Source: Kineosporia sp. NBRC 101731
GTDB taxonomy: Bacteria; Actinomycetota; Actinomycetes; Actinomycetales; Kineosporiaceae
Length of the DNA stretch: 64,000 bases
Assembly: GCF_030269305.1 (NCBI RefSeq)
Contig: NZ_BSTC01000003.1
Coordinates: 372,001 to 436,000 of the forward strand
Direction: 5' to 3'
Shown: piece by piece, positions 59,111 to 64,000 of the stretch
Numbering within the stretch: the first letter of the stretch is position 1
Layout: each line of letters begins with the position of its first letter
Notes under the pieces: generated by a model
Told to the model about the DNA's origin: nothing
Databases searched by the model: none
Seen by the model: the letters and a program-made list of their open reading frames with translations, nothing else
Translations under genes and position numbers: made by a program

Positions 59111-59539
59111 TTACATCAAGACCGAGGTCAGCAGCAAACTGGTCTCGGAGTTCACCACCCCCTCGACCGATCTGATCCGGCTCAGGACGCGGTCGAACTC
59201 GGCCAGGGAGGTGGTGCGGGTCTCGGCGACGAGGTCCCAGCCGCCGTTGGTGGTGTGCAGCGAAACAATCTCGGGAAGTCCCCGTAACTTGGCAATAACA
59301 CGTTCTGTGGCGCGGCCTTCCAGCTCGATGAAGGAGACCGCCCGGACGTCGCCGCCGGCGTCTTCCCGCACGCGCGTGGTGAAACCGATGATGACGCCGG
59401 TGCGCTGCAGGCGCTCGATGCGCTGGGTGATCGTGCCGCGGCTCACCCCGAGCCGCCGGGCCAGCGCGGCGGCCGGCTCACGCGCATCAATCCGCAGAGC
59501 GGAGAGTAGCTTTCGGTCGAGATCGTCAAGATCGGGCAC
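59111..59539 (-). CDS. Lrp/AsnC family regulator
   Basis: 142 residues. The HTH is DDLDRKLLSALRIDAREPAA, ALARRLGVSRGTITQRIERL; the RAM effector domain follows (AVSFIELEGRATERVIAKL, VSLHTTNGGWDLVAETRTT). The GTG lies 6 nt after TAGAGT (leaderless). It is divergent from the ornithine cyclodeaminase gene, so it probably senses an amino acid such as arginine, ornithine or proline and controls that operon. Confidence 0.93.
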   Translation of the reverse strand: MPDLDDLDRKLLSALRIDAREPAAALARRLGVSRGTITQRIERLQRTGVIIGFTTRVREDAGGDVRAVSFIELEGRATERVIAKLRGLPEIVSLHTTNGGWDLVAETRTTSLAEFDRVLSRIRSVEGVVNSETSLLLTSVLM

Positions 59540-59659
59540 TCTCTCACTCTAGCGGTGGCGATGTGCTCGCCGGAACTGTGCAATCTGCTGGATACGGCCC
59601 CGCAGATCGATCGGTTGGCTGGTTGTCCGGTAGCGGGGCTGATTCCTACGCTCATGGCC

Positions 59660-60676
59660 ATGCTGTTCGTCAACGTGCAGAACATGGCCCGATGGGTGAC
59701 CGAAACCGGGCCTGAGGCAATCATCTCCAGCATGACCGGGGCTCTGGAGCGCAACTTCCGCCGGTGGCCGGAGTTCGACCGCACCCCGCGACTGGCCACT
59801 CACTCACCGGTGGGTGTCATCGAGCTGATGCCGACCACCGACGGTGAGGCGTACGCGTTCAAGTACGTGAACGGGCATCCGGGCAACCCGGCGCACGGGC
59901 TGCAGACCGTCACCGCGTTCGGGGTGATGGCCGACGTCTACACCGGCTACCCGACCTTCATCTCCGAGATGACCCTGCTGACCGCGCTGCGCACCGCCGC
60001 GACCTCGGCCCTGGCCGCCCGCTGGCTGGCCCCGCGGGACGTGGACACGATGGCGATGATCGGCACCGGTTCCCAGGCCGAGTTCCAGGCCCTGGGAATG
60101 CGCGCGCAGCTCGGTATCTCGAAGCTGCGGGTGTTCGACGTCGATCCCGCCGCCACCGCCAAGTTCGTGCGCAACCTGGGCGGGCGCGGCTTCACGATCG
60201 AGGTGGCCGCGAGCGCCGCCGACGCCGTCCGGGGCGCCCGGATCATCACGACCTGCACCGCCGACAAGGCCAACGCCGCCGTGCTCCGGTTCGACGACGT
60301 CACGCCCGGCGCCTACCTGAACGCGATCGGCGGCGACTGCCCGGGCAAGACCGAGCTCGACCCGCGCATCGTCGCCGAGGCCGACGTGTTCGTCGAGCAC
60401 ACCGAGCAGACCCGGATCGAGGGCGAGATCCAGCGTCAGGCAGCCGACTTCCCGGTGACCGAGCTGTGGCGGGTGATTCGCGGCGAGGCTCCGGCGGGTG
60501 CCGGGCGCACCGTGGTGTTCGACTCGGTCGGTTTCGCGATCGAGGACTTCACCGCTCTGGCCTACGTGCGCGAGGCCGTGACGGGTACCCGCTACGCCGA
60601 GCACATCGACCTGATCGCCGGCCCGGACGACCCCAAGGACCTGTTCGGGATGCTCGGTGCCCCCGTTCCCGCGTGA
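59660..60676 (+). CDS. Ornithine cyclodeaminase
   Basis: 338 residues, ornithine cyclodeaminase/mu-crystallin family. It converts ornithine to proline with loss of ammonia. Landmarks are AYAFKYVNGHPGNPAHGLQT, the NAD site MAMIGTGSQAEFQALGM, and GGDCPGKTELDPRIVAEADV with the catalytic Asp. ATG 59660 lies 7 nt after TACGCT (leaderless); ATG 59654 is two codons earlier. It overlaps the CtlX-like gene by 20 bp. Confidence 0.93.
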   Translation: MLFVNVQNMARWVTETGPEAIISSMTGALERNFRRWPEFDRTPRLATHSPVGVIELMPTTDGEAYAFKYVNGHPGNPAHGLQTVTAFGVMADVYTGYPTFISEMTLLTALRTAATSALAARWLAPRDVDTMAMIGTGSQAEFQALGMRAQLGISKLRVFDVDPAATAKFVRNLGGRGFTIEVAASAADAVRGARIITTCTADKANAAVLRFDDVTPGAYLNAIGGDCPGKTELDPRIVAEADVFVEHTEQTRIEGEIQRQAADFPVTELWRVIRGEAPAGAGRTVVFDSVGFAIEDFTALAYVREAVTGTRYAEHIDLIAGPDDPKDLFGMLGAPVPA

Positions 60677-61646
60677 GGCCGGGCTGCACCAGGCGCCCTC
60701 CGCGGTCGTCATGGTGCGCCCGCACCTGTTCCGCTCTAACCCGGCAACGTTGGCGGACAACAGTTTCCAATGCGTGTCCGCGGTGTCGTCGGCTTTGGAC
60801 GCCTGGCGCGAGACGACCGCGGTCGCGGACGCCCTGCGCGGTCACGGGGTGGAGGTTCACCTTTTCGAGGACCCGACCGACCGCACCCCCGACAGCGTCT
60901 TCCCCAACAACTGGTTCACCACGCACCCGGACGGGACGGTCGTCCTCTATCCGATGTACGTCGCGAACCGGCGGCTGGAACGTCGCGACGACGTGGTCGA
61001 CCTGCTGCGGGAGCGGTACCGGGTGCGGCGCGTGGTCGATCTGGCCCACGGCGCCGCGCCGGGGGTGGCCCTGGAAGGCACGGGTGCCCTGGTGCTGGAC
61101 CATGTCGCCCGCACGGCCTACGTCTGCCGCTCCCATCGCGCCGATGCGCGCCTGGTGGCCCGGTTCTGTGCCGAACTGGGTTACGAGGCAATAATTTTTG
61201 ATGCGTCCGACCGGGGCGAGGCGGTCTATCACACCAACGTCATGATGGCGGTGGGCACCACCTTCGCCGTGATCGGGGCCGAGCTGATCGATCGGGCTGA
61301 TCGGGCCGCCGTTCTGCAGGCGCTGGGGGAGAGCGGCCGGGACGTGATCGTGCTGTCCCGGCAGCAGATCCGCCGGTTCGCGGGCAACTGCCTGGAGTTG
61401 AGCGGCCGGGCCGGGTCGGTGCTGGCCCTGTCGGCCACCGCGGAGGCCGCCCTCACCGATCGGCAGCGGGCGCGCCTGGCCGAGCACACCACCCTGTTGC
61501 CCCTGGGCGTGCCGACGATCGAGACGGCCGGTGGATCGGTGCGCTGCATGCTGGCGGGGATCCATCTGGAGCCGGCCGTGGTCGTGTCACCTCGTCCCTT
61601 CACGGACGGGCATGATCGGGGCCCCGGCGCCGTTGAGGTGGCGTGA
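60657..61646 (+). CDS. ctlX: CtlX-type arginine-deiminase-related hydrolase
   Basis: 329 residues. It belongs to the guanidine-modifying superfamily: DSVFPNNWFTTHPDGTVVLY, LEGTGALVLDHVARTAYVC, AVYHTNVMMAVGTTFAVI (catalytic His) and GGSVRCMLAGIHL (catalytic Cys). CtlX proteins are linked with citrulline or arginine use next to ornithine cyclodeaminase, as here. The GTG at 60657 overlaps the cyclodeaminase; ATG 60711 is an alternative. It likely feeds ornithine production for the upstream enzyme. Confidence 0.88.
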   Translation: MPPFPREAGLHQAPSAVVMVRPHLFRSNPATLADNSFQCVSAVSSALDAWRETTAVADALRGHGVEVHLFEDPTDRTPDSVFPNNWFTTHPDGTVVLYPMYVANRRLERRDDVVDLLRERYRVRRVVDLAHGAAPGVALEGTGALVLDHVARTAYVCRSHRADARLVARFCAELGYEAIIFDASDRGEAVYHTNVMMAVGTTFAVIGAELIDRADRAAVLQALGESGRDVIVLSRQQIRRFAGNCLELSGRAGSVLALSATAEAALTDRQRARLAEHTTLLPLGVPTIETAGGSVRCMLAGIHLEPAVVVSPRPFTDGHDRGPGAVEVA

Positions 61647-62743
61647 CTTCAGGATCTTCCAGCCCTTCTTCCGAACGTGAGCCGAGCGACACCCACCGGC
61701 ACGGCGAGTACAAGGTTCCCGGCGGCAAGCTGGTGGTCGCCGACCTCACGGTCCGCGACGGCCGATTGTCCGACGTGGTGCTCTCGGGTGATTTCTTCCT
61801 CGAGCCCGACGAGGCGCTGGGGCGTTTCTCGCAGGCGCTGGAGGGTCTGGCGGCCGACGCGACGCTGGCCACGCTCGAGCAGGCGGTGGAGACGGCCCGT
61901 CAGGACGCGGTCATGGTCGGGTTCGACCCGCGGGCGGTCGCCCTGACGGTGCTGCGGGCCCTGGGCCGCTCCAGCGCCTGGCACGACCACCGGTTCGAGG
62001 TGCTGGACAGCGGTCAGCAGCACCCGCACATGCAGATGGCCCTGGACGAGGTGCTCGCCCGTCAGGTCGGTGCGGGGGAGCGGGCCCCCACCCTGCGGGT
62101 GTGGGAGTGGGCGTCCAACTCGGTGATCATCGGGTCTTTCCAGTCGCTGTCCAACGAGGTCGACCTGGAGGCGGCGCAGCGCCACGGCGCCACGGTGGTG
62201 CGGCGCATCTCCGGTGGCGGGGCGATGTTCGTCGAGCCCGGCAACACGATCACCTACTCGCTCTACGTGCCCACCACCCTGGTCGAGGGCATGAGCTTCG
62301 CCGACTCGTACGCGTTCCTGGACGCCTGGGTGATCCGGGCCCTGCGCGAACTCGGCGTGGACGCCTCCTACGTGCCCCTCAATGACATCGCCTCCCCGTC
62401 GGGCAAGATCGGCGGCGCCGCGCAGAAGCGCCTCGCCTCGGGCGCGGTCCTTCACCACGTCACGATGTCGTACGACATCGACGCGCAGAAGATGCTCGAC
62501 ATCATCCGGATCGGCCGGGAGAAGCTGTCGGACAAGGGAATCAAGAGCGCGGTCAAGCGCGTCGACCCGATCCGCAGTCAGACCGGCCTGTCCCGCGAGA
62601 AGGTCATCGAGGCCATGATCGAGCACTTCCGGGCCAGCTACGGCCTCACCCCGGTGCAGCTCGACGACGCCACCCGGGCCGAGGCCGAGGAATTGGCGAC
62701 GAGCAAGTACCGCGACCCGCAGTGGCTGGCCCGGGTGCCGTGA
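61643..62743 (+). CDS. Lipoate-protein ligase family protein with N-terminal accessory domain
   Basis: 366 residues. Residues about 18-100 (HGEYKVPGGKLVVADLTVRD, LSGDFFLEPDEALGRFSQAL) match the lipoate-ligase accessory domain, which in E. coli LplA is at the C-terminus. The catalytic domain follows (about 115-340): VVRRISGGGAMFVEPGNTIT and IASPSGKIGGAAQKRLASGA with the lysine that binds the acyl-adenylate. It would attach lipoate or octanoate to 2-oxoacid dehydrogenases or GcvH. The GTG overlaps the ctlX stop by GTGA. Confidence 0.88.
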   Translation: MTSGSSSPSSEREPSDTHRHGEYKVPGGKLVVADLTVRDGRLSDVVLSGDFFLEPDEALGRFSQALEGLAADATLATLEQAVETARQDAVMVGFDPRAVALTVLRALGRSSAWHDHRFEVLDSGQQHPHMQMALDEVLARQVGAGERAPTLRVWEWASNSVIIGSFQSLSNEVDLEAAQRHGATVVRRISGGGAMFVEPGNTITYSLYVPTTLVEGMSFADSYAFLDAWVIRALRELGVDASYVPLNDIASPSGKIGGAAQKRLASGAVLHHVTMSYDIDAQKMLDIIRIGREKLSDKGIKSAVKRVDPIRSQTGLSREKVIEAMIEHFRASYGLTPVQLDDATRAEAEELATSKYRDPQWLARVP

Positions 62744-62781
62744 AACCGGGGCCACCGAGGGTGGTGCCTCCTCACCGAACC

Positions 62782-62835
62782 GAGTCGTGCATCGTGATGC
62801 AGGACGTGGCGGGTAACGAGTTCTGCCGGGCCTAG
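62782..62835 (+). pseudogene. C-terminal scrap of a VOC/glyoxalase-like protein
   Basis: The frame reads ESCIVMQDVAGNEFCRA and a TAG. MQDxxGNEFC is the typical last motif of glyoxalase-like (VOC) proteins. Nothing of the remainder is seen; upstream is the lipoate-ligase gene end. It marks the left boundary of a deleted segment. Confidence 0.6.
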
Positions 62836-63312
62836 TTTTTCTGCTTCCTGACGCCGTCGAGCGCCATGCCCAGCACCCGGTCGCGCTGGGCGGGCTCGAC
62901 GGCATCGGCTCCGCTGATGCCGCGGATCAGGAACAGGACGTCGTCGAAACTCACATCTCCCCGGGCGCTTCCGGCCTCCTGGGCGCGGGCGAGCAGGGGC
63001 TCGCCGGCGGTGTGGATCAGCTCGCGGGCCGCGACGAACATCGGGGCCTGGTGATTGAGCGCGTCGAAAATGGCCTTCTTGGTGGTGGCGTAGCTGACGA
63101 ACTGCCGCAGCCACGTGGCCAGCGCCTCCCAGGGATCGAGATCCTCCAGCTCGGCGGCTTTCTCGGAGAGGGCCTCGACCTCGTCCAGGTAGACGGCCTC
63201 GAACAGGTGCTGCCGGGTGGGGAAGTTGCGGTAGAGCGTGGCGATGTTGACCCCGGCCCGCCGGGCGACCTCTTCCAGGGACGCCGCCGCCCCGTCGCGG
63301 GCGAACACCCCG
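62832..63312 (-). pseudogene. TetR family regulator truncated at its N-terminus
   Basis: From about 63312 the frame reads VFARDGAAASLEEVARRAGV, then NIATLYRNFPTRQHLFEAVY and a complete TetR ligand domain ending GVRKQKN. The first helix of the HTH, normally about 15-20 residues before VFARDG, is replaced by sequence belonging to the oxidoreductase on the other strand. An ATG at 63338 is open but would add unrelated residues (SPCSAACC). DNA binding is probably lost. Confidence 0.75.
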
Positions 63313-63831
63313 CAGCAGGCGGCCGAGCAGGGCGACATCGTCGTGGTGGCGATTCCCCTGACCGCCTACGCGCAGGTGCCGGCCGGGCCCTTGCGCGGCA
63401 AGGTCGTCGTCGACACGGCCAACTACAAGCCCGCCGAGCATCCCGGCCACCTGCCCGCCGTGGACGCCGGTCTCACCACACCTCACGAGCTCATGCAGTT
63501 CCAGCTGCCGGACGCCCACGTGGTGAAGGCGTTCAGCAACATCTTCTTCCGGCACCTGGCCACGCTCGGCCGCCCCGCCGGGGCCCCCGATCGCAGCGCC
63601 CTGCCCATCGCCGGCGACGACACCGAGGCGAAGGCCACGGTCGCGGCGCTGATCGACACGCTCGGCTACGACACCGTGGACGCCGGAGACTTGCGGGAGT
63701 CACGACTTTTCGCCGTGTTCGGCACCCCGGCCAACGGCGCTCACCTCGATCCGGTCGGTGGTTTCGCCGCCCCCGGCCGGCCTGCCTCGGTCGCTGCCGT
63801 GGCCGAGCTTCTGGAGCAGAGCCGCCCGTGA
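63303..63831 (+). pseudogene. NADP/F420-type oxidoreductase truncated at its N-terminus
   Basis: The frame reads NTPQQAAEQGDIVVVAIPLT, then LRGKVVVDTANYKPAEHPGH, VVKAFSNIFFRHLATLGRP and ESRLFAVFGTPANGAHLDP, typical of the NADPH-dependent F420 reductase-like family. The nucleotide-binding GxGxxG start (about 45-60 residues) is missing. A GTG/ATG at 63238 is in frame but the added residues are antisense TetR sequence. It originally lay divergent from the TetR gene. Confidence 0.75.
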
Positions 63832-63872
63832 AGGCCGCCGTCGTCACCGCCTGCGGTGGGGCGCCGCACTAG
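63828..63872 (+). pseudogene. N-terminal scrap of a zinc-type alcohol dehydrogenase/quinone reductase
   Basis: The GTG overlaps the oxidoreductase stop by GTGA. The frame reads VKAAVVTACGGAPH and then TAG, matching the usual MKAAVVTxFGxxP start of the MDR family. Only 14 codons survive. After it (about 63878 to the window end) another protein-like frame (SRILLRRLARATGALYHQAQ) starts, too short to assign. Confidence 0.55.
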
Positions 63873-64000
63873 CTGGGCCTCCCGGATCCTTCTGCGGCGG
63901 CTCGCCCGTGCCACCGGTGCCCTCTATCACCAGGCGCAAGAGGTGGATCGGGTCCAGGCCCTGGCTCGCTTCGCCGACGATATCGGGGTTTCTCTGGGAA

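Overview
The window comes from a high-GC actinobacterium. Coding density is high, third codon positions are strongly GC-biased, GTG and TTG starts are common, and many starts sit 6-7 nt after a TANNNT -10 box, which indicates leaderless mRNAs. The family content (LacI, DeoR, CGNR, MerR, PrsW-like and GH families) fits a soil, saprophytic member of Kineosporiales or relatives, but no rRNA or marker gene here fixes the genus. I saw no tRNA, rRNA, CRISPR array or intact transposon.

Layout. 1-7.5 kb: a sugar-binding lipoprotein with its LacI regulator, a GlxA-like regulator, GAPDH (gap) followed by a wrecked enolase, an ArsR-like regulator divergent to an MFS exporter, and a membrane protein. 7.6-13.6 kb: a rhamnose-type ABC importer operon (rhaT-P-Q-S) behind about 1 kb of DNA carrying LacI-type operators. 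13.8-21.1 kb: a dimethylarginine-hydrolase-like enzyme, GlsB, EamA, CGNR and DtxR regulators, a cold-shock protein, a MerR/SnoaL pair sharing operators, and a nitrilase. 21.1-24.5 kb: secreted GH16 and GH43 enzymes, a 46-bp perfect palindrome and a degenerate tandem array. 24.5-36.9 kb: a large membrane protein with a PrsW-like core, a toxin-like C-terminus and a coupled immunity-like partner, then small regulatory and detoxification units. 37-38.6 kb: decayed metallopeptidase DNA and a VapBC-like pair. 39-47.9 kb: a cluster that reads as galactosamine/galactoside polymer use (secreted GH114, sugar kinase, AgaS, DeoR regulator, GH4, ABC importer). 48-56.9 kb: single regulators, a TetR/DHA2 efflux operon and a GT4 / alpha-barrel / GH130 operon with a second GT4. 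57-62.7 kb: MarR with DHA2 efflux, then Lrp / ornithine cyclodeaminase / CtlX / lipoate ligase. 62.8-64 kb: a scar of truncated genes.

How it fits together. Most units are small: one regulator next to one transporter or enzyme set, with recognisable inverted repeats between them. Operons are tightly packed with ATGA or GTGA overlaps. A second theme is gene loss. Enolase, a CPA2 antiporter, a metallopeptidase, an IS21 IstB helper, a VOC protein, a TetR regulator, an F420/NADP oxidoreductase and an alcohol dehydrogenase all survive only as fragments, several with deletion joints that can be located. The two systems most worth follow-up are the PrsW-like/immunity-like pair at 25.9-28.7 kb and the galactosamine-polymer cluster at 39-47.9 kb.
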